This document shows positions 1 through 9,120 of a stretch of 64,000 bases of DNA, piece after piece. The stretch covers positions 1-64,000 of the forward strand of contig JBBSGR010000012.1 in assembly GCA_038253945.1 (NCBI GenBank), written 5' to 3'. Source of the DNA: JBBRYW01 sp038253945 (GTDB taxonomy: Bacteria; Actinomycetota; Thermoleophilia; Gaiellales; Gaiellaceae). The notes beneath the pieces were generated by a model. That model saw only the letters and a list, made by a program, of their open reading frames with translations, was not told where the DNA came from and did no database searches. The translations under genes and the position numbers were made by a program. Position 1 is the first letter of the stretch. Each line of letters opens with the position of its first letter.

Positions 1-118
1 CAACGCTTCACCGCCGCCCTCACGAACGCCGGCGCATGACTCGGGGCCACCGTGGATCGCTACTCCTTCGATGTAGAGCTCCCTCCTCTCCTTCTCCATG
101 CCGGTTTATCCCGGCGCA

Positions 119-256
119 CACAACGAGCAGAGGCCGCACCGCGCGCTCCACCTCCTACCACCGAACGGCCGCGACCCAACGCCGCTGAATGCGACTGCTC
201 ACCCACGTCGTCGTGACCTCCTCGGCGGACTCATCCACGAATACGAGGCCGCCTGA
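119..256 (+). pseudogene. 3' tail of an IS481/IS3-like integrase-core transposase
   Basis: One frame reads HNEQRPHRAL, typical of the end of the rve integrase core, and closes with RRDLLGGLIHEYEAA and TGA. Nothing upstream to base 1 continues the transposase in this frame, so only about 46 C-terminal codons are visible. The same closing motif recurs three more times in the window. The family assignment comes from the HRPHRAL and GGLIHEY motifs; the IS name cannot be given. Confidence 0.6.
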
Positions 257-329
257 GTTTGCGAACCCTACGGACTCAGTACGTGGTTTGGTTGGGTCCT
301 CGGATAGCTGCGAGCTTAACCACACCTGA

Positions 330-2318
330 TTACTGCGCGTAGGCCGCAAACATGAAGGGGCCGCCCGCTCCATAGAGCTCCTGGCCGATTGCCCCGCTGG
401 CCACCTCTCCCTCCCGCAGATCCTCAAGAGGGATGTGCCAGCTCAGGTTGTTGTGCGGCACAAACGGATACTCCCCGGCAGCGGATGACGCTGCGCCGGA
501 CGGCAGCAATGGCGGCAGCGAGTACTGCAGGGTCCGCGGCGAGTACTGGATGAACGCCTTGACCAGGTTCGCTATGTAGGCCGGCTCGTTCTGGGCGTAT
601 CGCATGTAGCTCTGAAGGCCGAGCCACGCCTCGTACTGCTCCAGCATGGCGACATAGTCCGACCAGGGCAGTGGGTTCAGGCCCATGTATGTGTGATAGC
701 CCGATCCCTTCTTACACATTCCGTAGGTACAGTCCCAGAGGCGGACCGCGTGGAAGAGGTTGGCCAGCGCGAGTACGGCGTACCCGCGATAGGTGGTGTC
801 CCCCGTCATCGTGTAGAGCCTCTGCGCGGCTGCGGCTGTGAACGCCGACATGTGTGTCTCGTACGACAGGTCGAAGCCCGTGCCGGCCACATGAGCAATG
901 GATGCTTTGGACTCATCCAGATACTGCGCCTTGCCCGTTAGCTCATACATTCCCAGCATCAACCAGGCATACCCTCCCGCAACATCATGTTCAACTTGCG
1001 AGCCTGATCCGTTGAGGTCACTGTAAGCAAAGTTCTGTGGAAACTCGTATCCGTTGACATGCGCCAGCTTGATTACTGCGTCCACCGATTGCAGCAGCAA
1101 TGTTTTGGCTGCACCGTCGCCAGTCTGCGCCAGTTGCAACAGTGAGATCAGGTTATTGACGAAATACCAGCTCTCTCCCCGTGCCGACGGATCGTGGGGA
1201 AGGCTGTTCATGACGGTGCCGTACACCGGGTCGTAGTACGTGGATAGATCGGCATCGAGCGTGGCGTCGAAGGGTTCTGACGTGCGGTATCGGGTTTCGT
1301 AAGCCCTGATTCCTGCCAGCACGCCCGCCTGGGTCAGCAGCTCGGGGGCGGAGCGAGTGTCCGAGACGTATGAGCGCAGGTACTGATGCCCGTTGACGGT
1401 CACCCAATTCGATGGATCGGCGATGTCGGGCGCAGATCTTGCCGCGAGGGTCTGCCAGTCGGCGGCGGGAACGGACGGCTGAGCGACTGCCGAGTCGACG
1501 GTATCCAGCGCCCGCAGGTACGCCGTGGCGATGTCTGATTCAGCGGACGGGATCGCGGGCTCGAGGTAGAGATAGCTGGAAACGACTACAGTCGTCTTCT
1601 TGTGGGGTAGCGAGCCGAGACTGCTGGGCGGCGGAACGTAACCGAAGGAGCCCCGGGACACGCCGACCAACGATCCCTTGGTGCCGGCACGCAAATAGGG
1701 GAAGTTTGGCTGGGTTACCCCCGACCGCGTGCGGTCGAAGTACGGACCGAGTGCGGTGTAGTTCGAGAAGTACAGGATCGTGCTGCCTAATTGGGTGTTG
1801 GAGAGGAAGAGATTGTTTCCGGCGACCGGGGGTGCCGCCGCGTACTCTTTCAACGCGGCGGCAGGCGCGTGGACGAGTGTGACATCCGGACCGGGGTCTG
1901 TCGGCGCGTCCTTGCTCGGCGTGACCTTCAGCGTCAGGCCGATGAGAGCGTTACCGGATGGTTGCCCATCACTTGTTGGACTTGAAGCCGTGAGCGTGAG
2001 CTGAAATGACGCCCACCGCGCGTTGCCGGAGAGCGTCCAGTTCGTGCCGGAATGGGTAATCCTCTTGGTCGACTTGAGGAGATTTACTTTGGCGTCCCCG
2101 CCCAGCTCCCTGATCTGGAGAACTGCGCTCCCACCATGAGACACCGCGATGGTCCCGGATTTGGGGGTAAACGCCAGCATGTACGCACCCACCCGCACTT
2201 TGATCTTCTGATTCGCGGTAGACGCATGTCGCGATGAGGCGGCTGCTGCGGTACCAACAAGAAGAAGGACCGCAACAGCAGCAATTCGAGCTGCCGCGCG
2301 AATGATGGTGCTCCTCAT
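330..2318 (-). CDS. Secreted large protein of unknown family, probable alpha/alpha-barrel carbohydrate-active protein
   Basis: 662 residues starting with a clear signal peptide (MRST, Arg residues, hydrophobic run to about residue 26, AAA-AS cleavage region), so it is exported. Residues about 30-250 look beta-rich. From about 300 on there are helical stretches with many aromatic residues (GESWYFVNN, EHDVAGGYAWLMLGMYELTG, WDCTYGMCKKGSGYHTY), as in alpha/alpha-toroid glycosidases and epimerases. I cannot name the family or catalytic residues. It is the last gene of the minus-strand sugar-transport cluster, which suggests extracellular processing of the imported glycan. A polysaccharide lyase or C5-epimerase-like fold are alternatives. 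Confidence 0.6.
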   Translation of the reverse strand: MRSTIIRAAARIAAVAVLLLVGTAAAASSRHASTANQKIKVRVGAYMLAFTPKSGTIAVSHGGSAVLQIRELGGDAKVNLLKSTKRITHSGTNWTLSGNARWASFQLTLTASSPTSDGQPSGNALIGLTLKVTPSKDAPTDPGPDVTLVHAPAAALKEYAAAPPVAGNNLFLSNTQLGSTILYFSNYTALGPYFDRTRSGVTQPNFPYLRAGTKGSLVGVSRGSFGYVPPPSSLGSLPHKKTTVVVSSYLYLEPAIPSAESDIATAYLRALDTVDSAVAQPSVPAADWQTLAARSAPDIADPSNWVTVNGHQYLRSYVSDTRSAPELLTQAGVLAGIRAYETRYRTSEPFDATLDADLSTYYDPVYGTVMNSLPHDPSARGESWYFVNNLISLLQLAQTGDGAAKTLLLQSVDAVIKLAHVNGYEFPQNFAYSDLNGSGSQVEHDVAGGYAWLMLGMYELTGKAQYLDESKASIAHVAGTGFDLSYETHMSAFTAAAAQRLYTMTGDTTYRGYAVLALANLFHAVRLWDCTYGMCKKGSGYHTYMGLNPLPWSDYVAMLEQYEAWLGLQSYMRYAQNEPAYIANLVKAFIQYSPRTLQYSLPPLLPSGAASSAAGEYPFVPHNNLSWHIPLEDLREGEVASGAIGQELYGAGGPFMFAAYAQ

Positions 2319-2731
2319 GATTCCCCATCAAGTCTAGTGCCCCGCTCCCCGGTCCGGCGTTGACAGGGTAGCTGACGCTCGGAGCGCGCTCGACCCAGAC
2401 GACTTCCGCGCCGGCTACGACGACCGACGCACACCGAAGGCGAGTGCTGGAACACCACGACGAAGCCGCCGCCGATGCGACCGACGCGCACGAGGGGCCC
2501 ACCAACGACAGCGCCTTCAGCAAACCTCGACGGCTAGCCCGTATGGAGTGCCCGGCGCCTCGCTCGTACGTTGGCGCGGGTTGCCGTCGGGCTAACGCAG
2601 AGGAAGCGGCTTCGGACGTCCTTGAAGTACACCTGATCAGGGACGACGCGCAGGAGCATCTCGAAGAGGAAGCGGTTCGTCGAGGGACCAGGCGACGTCG
2701 TCTGCTTCGCGCTTCCGATTGCCGAAGATCT
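2319..2731. other. Gap without a recognisable gene
   Basis: About 410 bases between the secreted protein and the ROK kinase remnant. Open frames are present on both strands but none has recognisable motifs or a ribosome site. It may hold decayed coding DNA. Confidence 0.4.
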
Positions 2732-3618
2732 TCACTTCGCCAATCCGGGGTGTGCTGCCATTGCCAGGTGAGTGCACCGAGGACGCCGGCGCGGTCGCTG
2801 AGGGCCGGCGGGACGATGAAGTGGTCGATGTTGCCGACCTCGCGAGCGAGCTCGATGTAGCCGCTCATGAGCTCCTTCACCCGAGTCCGGAACGATCGGC
2901 AGAAGGCCGGGCTTCTTGACCACACCGCCGCCAAGTACAACGCGCTCGGGCGAAACCGTGAGGACGGCATTCATGATCCTGATCGCAAGGTAGCGCGCCT
3001 CGAGCGCCCAGGCGCCCTGATCATCGAGCTGTTCGGCCGGCTTGCCGTAGCGAGCGCGCAGCGCTTCCCCGGAAGCCACGCCCTCAAGGCAGTGACGATG
3101 GAACGGGCAGGAACCCGGGGACGGATCGACGGTGTGGTCATACGGGATGAGTATGTGGCCGAACTCGGGATGCGCAAGCCCGTGGACGGTCGGCCATTGA
3201 GGACGATGCTGGCACCAAGGCCCGTGCCCACCGTCATGTCAATGAAGTTCGACAGCCCCCGAGCGGCGCCCCAGCGCTGCTCGGCAAGCGCTGCCGCGTT
3301 CACATCGGTGTCGAAGGCAACGGGGACGTCGAGCTCCTCGATAAGCGCGCCGACGACGTTGGTGTTGCTCCAACCCGGTTTCGCGGTCTTTGTGATCCAG
3401 CCGAACGTCTCCGATCCGACGCGCACGTCGACGGGCCCGAAGGAGCCGACGCCGAGCGCGGCAACGCGGACACTGTCGCGCTTGAAGAACTCGACGACAC
3501 GACCCAGCGTCTCGGGTGGGGTCGTCGTCGGGATGACCTCGACCTCGGTGAGATCGCCTGGGCCCGTGCCCTTAGCGCACACCCACTTCGTTCCGCCGGC
3601 CTCGACGCCGCCGCACAC
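2732..3618 (-). pseudogene. ROK-family sugar kinase (fructokinase-like), frameshifted
   Basis: The first part reads VCGGVEAGGTKWVCA, the ROK phosphate-binding opening, then LGVGSFGPVDV, FDTDVNAAALAEQ and TVGTGLGASIVLNGRP. The frame shifts near 3180-3200 and resumes as LAHPEFGHILIPYDH, a CPFHRHCLEG zinc/ROK signature and SPERVVLGGGVV. A second shift near 2895 leads to VKELMSGYIELAREVGNIDH and GVLGALTWQW. All parts of a normal kinase of about 300 residues are present, so two single-base indels (or sequence errors) are the only damage. GTG at 3618 is the best start. Such kinases phosphorylate fructose or related hexoses after uptake, which fits the transporter cluster. Confidence 0.75.
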
Positions 3619-3688
3619 GGCTCTGGGTCTGATGCGGAGGGCGCGCAGTCCGGGTCGAGAGGATCGGTGAGTGTGCTCATTGCGTTGG

Positions 3689-4399
3689 CTAGCCCGGCGT
3701 TGGCAGGAGGTTGGGAAGCACCAGCCTGAGTGCGTTCTGCTGGATGGACGCGGCCAGAGCCAGCCCGATGATGGTCGCCAGCGCCGTGGCCGATGTGAAG
3801 ACCAGCGCACCCAGCCAGACGAGGGAAACCATCGCGCTGGCAACCGGCCTCGACAGCATGATCACGGCGGCGTTTCGGTAGGCGAGGAGCACGCGTGCCT
3901 CCGCTTGGGCGAGCAGCAGCGGAGCGACATACAGGTTGATTCCGAGCCAGAGGAACAGGATGAGAGTCCAGACGGCGAACAGCGGCGCGGCGACCGCGTG
4001 CAAGCGAGTCGCAGGGTTCGCGGCCTGTGTTCCGTAGAACGCCATGTTCAGCACGCAGATGACGCTGACTGCAGCGGCGATCAACCACGCTCTGAGGCTC
4101 ACCCTCCAGTACATGCGAAGCCCCTGCCATTGCTCGCGGAGATCCGCGGTGTGACCGCGGGCGAGCTCTCGCGCGAGTGTCTGGAGTCCCATGCATGCCG
4201 GATTGGGCAACGCGCCGACCAGAAGGGCGACGCCCAGCGGTACCAGACTCAGCGAGTGAACAGCGAACGCCGCGACGATCGACACCAGGACGATCGGCAG
4301 CGACAACAGCATGGCGAGGACGTTGCCGCCGAACGACAGAGCCAGGTGCGAGAAGACCTGAGAGCAGGATGACCCAACCGCTCGGAGTCCGAAGCCCAT
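3689..4399 (-). CDS. YesL/DUF624-like multi-pass membrane protein
   Basis: 236 residues with about five or six hydrophobic helices. The first pair (about residues 25-60) is followed by a short loop with P-N-P and the amphipathic segment LARELARGHTADLREQWQGL, then three more spans. This layout resembles YesL (DUF624) proteins that accompany carbohydrate ABC transporters; the role is unknown. The start ATG lies one base after the stop of the Kelch gene (TAGGATG), so the two are co-translated. The DUF624 assignment rests on topology and context rather than a sharp motif. Confidence 0.55.
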   Translation of the reverse strand: MGFGLRAVGSSCSQVFSHLALSFGGNVLAMLLSLPIVLVSIVAAFAVHSLSLVPLGVALLVGALPNPACMGLQTLARELARGHTADLREQWQGLRMYWRVSLRAWLIAAAVSVICVLNMAFYGTQAANPATRLHAVAAPLFAVWTLILFLWLGINLYVAPLLLAQAEARVLLAYRNAAVIMLSRPVASAMVSLVWLGALVFTSATALATIIGLALAASIQQNALRLVLPNLLPTPG

Positions 4400-4400
4400 C

Positions 4401-5531
4401 CTAGGGGTGGTAGAGCTCGCAGCTACTCAGGACGGTGCCGTACCAGGAGCCGCCGCAGACGAGCACACGACCGTTCCGCAGCAATTGGGCCGACGCCGCG
4501 GATCGCGCCTGACGCATCGGGGCGGCGTGAGCCCAGCGGTTGCTCCGCCAGTCGTAGATCTCGGCCGATCGCAGCACCTGTCGCTTGGCCGCTCCGCCGG
4601 CGACCAGGACGCGGCCGTCGCGCAGTTCCGCACCGATGGGGGAGTCCCGCCCGGTGGCCATCGCTGCGGCCGAGCTCCAGCGGTCAGTCTTCGGATCGAA
4701 GAGGCTGGCGGAGCTGAATGCCCGTCCCGCGTTGTCGACACCCGTGGCCAGCAGGACATGCCCATTGCGCACGGCGGCAAGAATCGGATGGGCGCGTACG
4801 TCAGGGCCTCCCACCTCCGTCCACGTGCCGGATCTCGGGTCGTAGACTTCTGCCCTGCCGCCATACCCACCGGCGATCAGAACTCGCCCGTCGGGAAGCG
4901 CCAGCGCACTCTGCTGCGCATGCGGAGCGAGCGTCGGCGGCCCGGCTCGCCAGGCCGGCTTGCGCGGATCGAAGATGAGAACACTGCGGGAGATCGCGCG
5001 GTGGACGATCCCGCCCACCACCAGTACGCGGCCGTCGGGAAGACGCGTGGCGGTGTGCGAAAACCGAACGGCCGGTAGCGGCACCGTTGAAGCCCAGCGG
5101 TCGCGAACCGGGTCGTAGACCTCGACCGAGCTGAGCGGCTGCAGCTTCTTCCCCAGCCCGCCCACGGCAAGAACACGGCCGTCTTCGAGCCGGGTCACCG
5201 TGTGGCCGATGCGCTCGTGCCGCATCGCGGCCACGGTCGACCATTTTCCAGCAGCAGTGTGATATCGCTGCACGACGGGGGTTGGACGGCCATCCTTCAC
5301 GTCCTCCCCACCCGTCATCAGCACATCGCCGTTGGCGAGGAGGAGGGTGGCTTGCGACACCTCGGGAACCGGAAGAGGCGCCGCCGCCGTCCAGGAGCCG
5401 GCCGGCTCTCGTGATGTCCGCACGGCCTGGCCGCCTTGCTGCGGTCGCGCGACACGCGCCCCGATCAGGCCGACGAGAACCGCTGCAATGAGGAGCAAGA
5501 TGGCTCGAGACTTGGCAACGCGGGGTAGCAC
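4401..5531 (-). CDS. Secreted or membrane-anchored Kelch-repeat beta-propeller
   Basis: 376 residues. Residues about 10-26 form one hydrophobic segment (signal peptide or anchor). After a short linker come seven Kelch blades, each ending in a strand with the Gly-Gly doublet: LMTGGEDV, LAVGGLGK, LVVGGIVH, LIAGGYGG, LLATGVDN (degenerate), LVAGGAAK and LVCGGSWY, with Tyr-Asp-Pro and Trp at the usual spacing. Such propellers bind or oxidise carbohydrates in galactose-oxidase relatives, but no copper ligands are evident, so a binding role is more likely. The GTG start is 10 bases after the permease stop, so it belongs to the sugar operon. Confidence 0.85.
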   Translation of the reverse strand: MLPRVAKSRAILLLIAAVLVGLIGARVARPQQGGQAVRTSREPAGSWTAAAPLPVPEVSQATLLLANGDVLMTGGEDVKDGRPTPVVQRYHTAAGKWSTVAAMRHERIGHTVTRLEDGRVLAVGGLGKKLQPLSSVEVYDPVRDRWASTVPLPAVRFSHTATRLPDGRVLVVGGIVHRAISRSVLIFDPRKPAWRAGPPTLAPHAQQSALALPDGRVLIAGGYGGRAEVYDPRSGTWTEVGGPDVRAHPILAAVRNGHVLLATGVDNAGRAFSSASLFDPKTDRWSSAAAMATGRDSPIGAELRDGRVLVAGGAAKRQVLRSAEIYDWRSNRWAHAAPMRQARSAASAQLLRNGRVLVCGGSWYGTVLSSCELYHP

Positions 5532-5541
5532 TCGTGCCTGC

Positions 5542-6492
5542 TCAGCCCTTGACGCCGCTCAGAGTGACGCCCTGGATGATCTGTCGCGAGGCGATGAAGT
5601 AGATGAACACGATGGGCGCAATGGCGATCACGGAAGCCGCCATCTGCAGATTGAGATACGAGGTGCCGTAACGGCCCACGAAGCCGTTGAGCGCCAACTC
5701 CACGGTCCAGTTGTGCGGATCCTGGAGGTAGATCAACGGTCCGAGAAAGTCGTTCCACTTACCGATGAAGGTCAGAACCATCACGGCGGCGAGCGCAGGC
5801 CGAAGCTCAGGAAGGATGATCGTCCAGAAGATTCGTAGCGGCCCGGCGCCATCGACCATGGCCGCCTCGTCCAGAGAGTATGGAATCCCTCTGATGAACT
5901 GACGTAGGAGGAAGATGAAGATCGGCGAGCCGAAGAATGCAGGCACGATCTGAGGCAGGAACTGGCGGAGGTTGTGGTAGCCGAAGAGCGAGCCGCCGCT
6001 GCCCCAGTGGAAGAAGTTGATGAAGAGGGCGTACTGCGGGATCATCATGACCGCGTACGGGATCATCATGGTGCTGATGATCACGGCGAAAAAGGCTTCG
6101 CGTCCGAAGAAGCGGAAGCGGGCGAAGCCATACGCGATCAGCGCGCTGGAGATCACCGTCCCGAGCGTGACCAGCCCCGCGACGATGAAGCTATTGATCA
6201 AGAAGGTGCTCATGGGGTACGGCAGGTAGTGCCACATGGTCGAGTAGTTCGACCACTGCCACGGGCTCTTGGGCACCAGGGTGACGGTGGCCCCTGCATC
6301 CACGGCGGTGCGGAGCGAGTTCTCAAGCATCCAGTACAGCGGGAACAACGAGGTGATCGAGATGAGCACGACGACGACGTAGGCCGCCAGCTTGGAGCCG
6401 AAGCCACGCGCCGGCAGGCGGGGCGTTTTTGGCACGCCCACAGGAAGCGCTGTCACCGGGACTCGTGCGGTGTACTCGAGCTCGGTGCTCAT
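5542..6492 (-). CDS. Carbohydrate ABC transporter permease, MalG/UgpE type
   Basis: About 316 residues with six membrane segments and the inner-membrane EAA loop (EAAMVDGAGPLRIFWTIILPELRP) that docks the ATPase. The family length is about 280-320. The chosen ATG at 6492 overlaps the previous permease stop (TGATG) and has GGAGGAGCG eight bases upstream, better than the ATG ten codons earlier. It pairs with the MalF-type permease and the binding protein encoded just upstream in the same operon. Confidence 0.93.
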   Translation of the reverse strand: MSTELEYTARVPVTALPVGVPKTPRLPARGFGSKLAAYVVVVLISITSLFPLYWMLENSLRTAVDAGATVTLVPKSPWQWSNYSTMWHYLPYPMSTFLINSFIVAGLVTLGTVISSALIAYGFARFRFFGREAFFAVIISTMMIPYAVMMIPQYALFINFFHWGSGGSLFGYHNLRQFLPQIVPAFFGSPIFIFLLRQFIRGIPYSLDEAAMVDGAGPLRIFWTIILPELRPALAAVMVLTFIGKWNDFLGPLIYLQDPHNWTVELALNGFVGRYGTSYLNLQMAASVIAIAPIVFIYFIASRQIIQGVTLSGVKG

Positions 6493-7475
6493 CAGCGACG
6501 CTCCTCCTGATAGAACACCCACCGTTTTTGGCCGAGAAAGTTCAGTCCCGTGAAGATGAGGATGAGGACGAAGAGACCGAAGGCCATAGCGGTTGCCAGT
6601 CCCATGTGGGAATAGTCGAAGCCTTCGACGTAGACGTACCAGAAGGTCGTCAGAAGCGATTGCCGAGGACCCCCGGTGGCGGCCGCGCCACCGGCGAAGA
6701 TCACCAGCTTGGTGAACTCCTGGAATGCCCCGATGAGTCCGGTGACGACGTTGAAGAAGATGGCAGGGGTCAGGAGGGGCAGTGTGATGTACCGGAATTT
6801 GGACCAGCTCGTCGTACCATCGACGTCGCCGGCTTCATAGAGTCCCTTGTCGATACCCTGAAGGCCGGCCAGGTAGATCAGGAGCGTCTGCCCGACCCCC
6901 CAGGCCGAAATCAAGATGACGGCCGGCATGGTCAGCCTCGGATTGTTGAGCCAGTCGACTGGGTTGCACGTGACCTGGGTGGTGTCGCACTGAGCGCCGA
7001 CCTTGGTGAGTATCCAGCTGACGAGTCCGGTTCCCGGGAAGAGGATCAGCCTGAAGACGAGAACGACCGCGACCGCCGGCAGGATTGCCGGCAGGTAGAA
7101 GATCGTCCGGAAGATGTTCAACCCAATCAGCTTCTGATTGAGCAGCATGGCCATGGGCAGCGCGACCAAATTGACCACAGCGACACTGCCGACCGCGTAG
7201 TAGATCGTGTTGAACACCGAGTGCCAGTACACGTGGTCGGTGAGAAAGGTCACGTAGTTCTGCAGCCCGATGGTGTGGGCGTGCCAGAACGGTCCGGAGA
7301 TCGGCGCCCAGTTGGTGAAGCTGATATAGACCGACATCCCAAGCGGGACCGCCGCAAATACGAGAAACCCGACCAGCCAAATAGAGGTCAGACCGACTCC
7401 CCAGCGCGCCTCGCGAGACCGCGACCACCGGCGCGCCCTGCCGCTTTTCCGCGGCGCCGTCTCTACTGCCGACAT
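6492..7475 (-). CDS. Carbohydrate ABC transporter permease, MalF/UgpA type
   Basis: 327 residues: a basic cytoplasmic N-terminus (KSGRARRWSRSREARWG), six membrane segments and the EAA-like loop (GLYEAGDVDGTTSWSKFRYITLPLL) near residue 205. GGAGGAGATA lies just before the ATG. Its stop overlaps the next permease start, so the two subunits are translationally coupled. The segment after residue 150 contains two cysteines in a periplasmic loop (GAQCDTTQVTCNP), possibly a disulfide. It forms the pore with the MalG-type partner. Confidence 0.93.
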   Translation of the reverse strand: MSAVETAPRKSGRARRWSRSREARWGVGLTSIWLVGFLVFAAVPLGMSVYISFTNWAPISGPFWHAHTIGLQNYVTFLTDHVYWHSVFNTIYYAVGSVAVVNLVALPMAMLLNQKLIGLNIFRTIFYLPAILPAVAVVLVFRLILFPGTGLVSWILTKVGAQCDTTQVTCNPVDWLNNPRLTMPAVILISAWGVGQTLLIYLAGLQGIDKGLYEAGDVDGTTSWSKFRYITLPLLTPAIFFNVVTGLIGAFQEFTKLVIFAGGAAATGGPRQSLLTTFWYVYVEGFDYSHMGLATAMAFGLFVLILIFTGLNFLGQKRWVFYQEERR

Positions 7476-7530
7476 GCGCTATCTCCTCCAATCGGCTGTG
7501 TGTTCACGCGCCGCTCGAACTGCCGAGGGG

Positions 7531-7579
7531 CGGGCCCCGGCCCCCACCGGATCAGCCGGTGGGGGGCAGGGGCCGGCCC
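7531..7579 (-). terminator. Strong GC hairpin between binding-protein and permease genes
   Basis: A ten-base perfect stem, CCCCCACCGG (7541-7550) with CCGGTGGGGG (7556-7565), flanked by further pairing GGGCCCCGG/GGGGCCGGCCC. There is no T-run, so it is either an attenuator or an mRNA stabiliser that allows more binding protein than permease to be made, as in malE-malF type operons. Confidence 0.6.
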
Positions 7580-7597
7580 GACGGAAGGATACTGCGC

Positions 7598-8962
7598 CTA
7601 GCCCCCCAGTAGCCCCTGGCTGGTGACGTCGGCGCAGGCTTTTGATGTCACCGCCTGAACCGTCGCCTTGTTTTGCCAGAAGGGCTGCAGGTCGGTGCTG
7701 ATGACGTTCCAGAACTTGTCGTACTGTGGCACTAGCTTCGGGTAACGGCCGGTCAGGTTGCTCTTCCTGATCGTGGCCAGGAGCGGCTTCCCGTACTCGC
7801 GTACAACGGCCGGGTGGCGCCAGAGCGCCTTCGCCCCCGGCATGTCGACGCCGTAGGCGCCGGTCAGCACCGCGCCGTTGCCTTCGCTATCGAAGCGAGC
7901 CAGCCAGAATGCCGCACTCTTGTGACTGGAGTGCTTGGAGATCACCAGTCCGGTCGAGGCCATCACGGCCTGGCGAGACTTCGGCCCACGCGGCGTCAGA
8001 ACCGCGCCCCAATCGAAGTTGATTAGCGGTTGGCCGCCCGGCTTCTTGCCGAAGGCATAGTTGAGCGCCCACGGACCCATGAACGCCATGGCATAGCGTT
8101 CCTTCTGGAACCCGCCGAAGTAGTCCGGAAGGCCGCTGGCCTGCGCCGCGGTAGGCATACCGTGGTCTTTGTATGCGATGTCGTGCAGGAACTGCAAACC
8201 CGCCCGAGCCGCCGGGCTAGTCATCGTGCACCGGTCGAGCTTGCTGTTTAGCCAGTCACCGCCCCAGCCCCACATGAACTGCTCGGTGCGGAAGTCGTCG
8301 GTGTTGAAGGCCATGCCGAACCGCAGCTGAGACGTCTGGTCATGCGGCAAGGAGTAGCTTCCGGACAGCTGTTGGGCTGCCTTTGCCATGTTGCTGTACG
8401 TCCAGTTGTTCGTCGGGAATGCCACCTTTTTGGCTCGGAACATCTCCTTGTTGTAGAAGAGCAGGCTCTGGTTGCTGCAAGTGCGCGGCAGGCCGTACAC
8501 ATGCCCCTTGTACGTCAGTTCGTTCACGCACTGCGGCCAGTAGGTTTTGGTCAGGTGGATCTTCTGCTGCTTCACGAACGTGTCCAGGGGTGCGAGGGCG
8601 CCTTGGCTCACATACTGCGGAATGCGCTTCGAGGCGTCGAGCTGGAAGAGATCCGGAGCGTTACCGGAGCCAATCTTGGTGGCCAGATCGGTATCGTAGT
8701 TCCCCGAATCCCAAATCGGGTTCACGTGCAGGCCTTTGCATTGCTTCTCGGCAACCGCGATGCTCTTCTTATGGGCAGCGTTGTCCCCGCTGTCACCCCA
8801 GTACATGTACGTGACGGTGCCCTTGGCGGTACAGCGTGTAATCTTCGGCGCGGCTGATCCCGATGGACTTACCGAATGGCCGCGTGCCAAAACGCTCTGG
8901 GCACTAACCATGCATGAAACTACGAAAGTCGCCCCCAGCAACACAATCCATCGCTTCTTCAC
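7598..8962 (-). CDS. Sugar-binding lipoprotein of the ABC transporter (family 1 solute-binding protein)
   Basis: 454 residues. The N-terminus has a basic start, a hydrophobic core and a lipobox VVSC at residues 14-17, suggesting a lipoprotein. The mature part has family features: VTYMYWGDSGD near the start, the segment GSGNAPDLFQLDASKRIPQYVSQGALAPLD and the hinge motif YGLPRTCSNQSLLFYNKEMF. It should capture an oligosaccharide outside the cell and deliver it to the two permeases. Translation starts at GTG with GGGAGGATGA upstream. The ATPase is not adjacent; the MalK-like gene at 14.5 kb is the likely partner. Confidence 0.93.
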   Translation of the reverse strand: MKKRWIVLLGATFVVSCMVSAQSVLARGHSVSPSGSAAPKITRCTAKGTVTYMYWGDSGDNAAHKKSIAVAEKQCKGLHVNPIWDSGNYDTDLATKIGSGNAPDLFQLDASKRIPQYVSQGALAPLDTFVKQQKIHLTKTYWPQCVNELTYKGHVYGLPRTCSNQSLLFYNKEMFRAKKVAFPTNNWTYSNMAKAAQQLSGSYSLPHDQTSQLRFGMAFNTDDFRTEQFMWGWGGDWLNSKLDRCTMTSPAARAGLQFLHDIAYKDHGMPTAAQASGLPDYFGGFQKERYAMAFMGPWALNYAFGKKPGGQPLINFDWGAVLTPRGPKSRQAVMASTGLVISKHSSHKSAAFWLARFDSEGNGAVLTGAYGVDMPGAKALWRHPAVVREYGKPLLATIRKSNLTGRYPKLVPQYDKFWNVISTDLQPFWQNKATVQAVTSKACADVTSQGLLGG

Positions 8963-9006
8963 TTGAGCTCATCCTCCCTTTGTTGGCTTTTCGCCTGTCA
9001 GCAATG

Positions 9007-9042
9007 AATGAGACGGCCGTGGGCAATGAGACGGCCGTGGGC
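9007..9042. repeat. Exact 18-bp tandem duplication
   Basis: The unit AATGAGACGGCCGTGGGC occurs twice head to tail in the 158-bp gap upstream of the binding-protein gene. It could be a regulator site or simple slippage. No protein is known from the window to bind it. Confidence 0.7.
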
Positions 9043-9120
9043 CCTGCGGGTTAGCCGGAGGGTCTGCTGCCCCAGTCGCTTGCTGCTCCTCATGTCTTGT
9101 CTCTGATCCTGAAACCACTG

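Noticed and set aside
1969..2970. A 333-codon minus frame
   Set aside because: Only its first 60 codons are the end of the ROK kinase; the rest has no coding character and overlaps the exported-protein gene.
3300..4196. Long minus frame beginning near 4196
   Set aside because: It is a shadow of the YesL-like gene and kinase; its Arg/Pro/Ser-rich translation has no motifs.
9007..9042. Possible CRISPR or iteron array
   Set aside because: Only two abutting 18-bp units, no spacers and no cas genes in the window.
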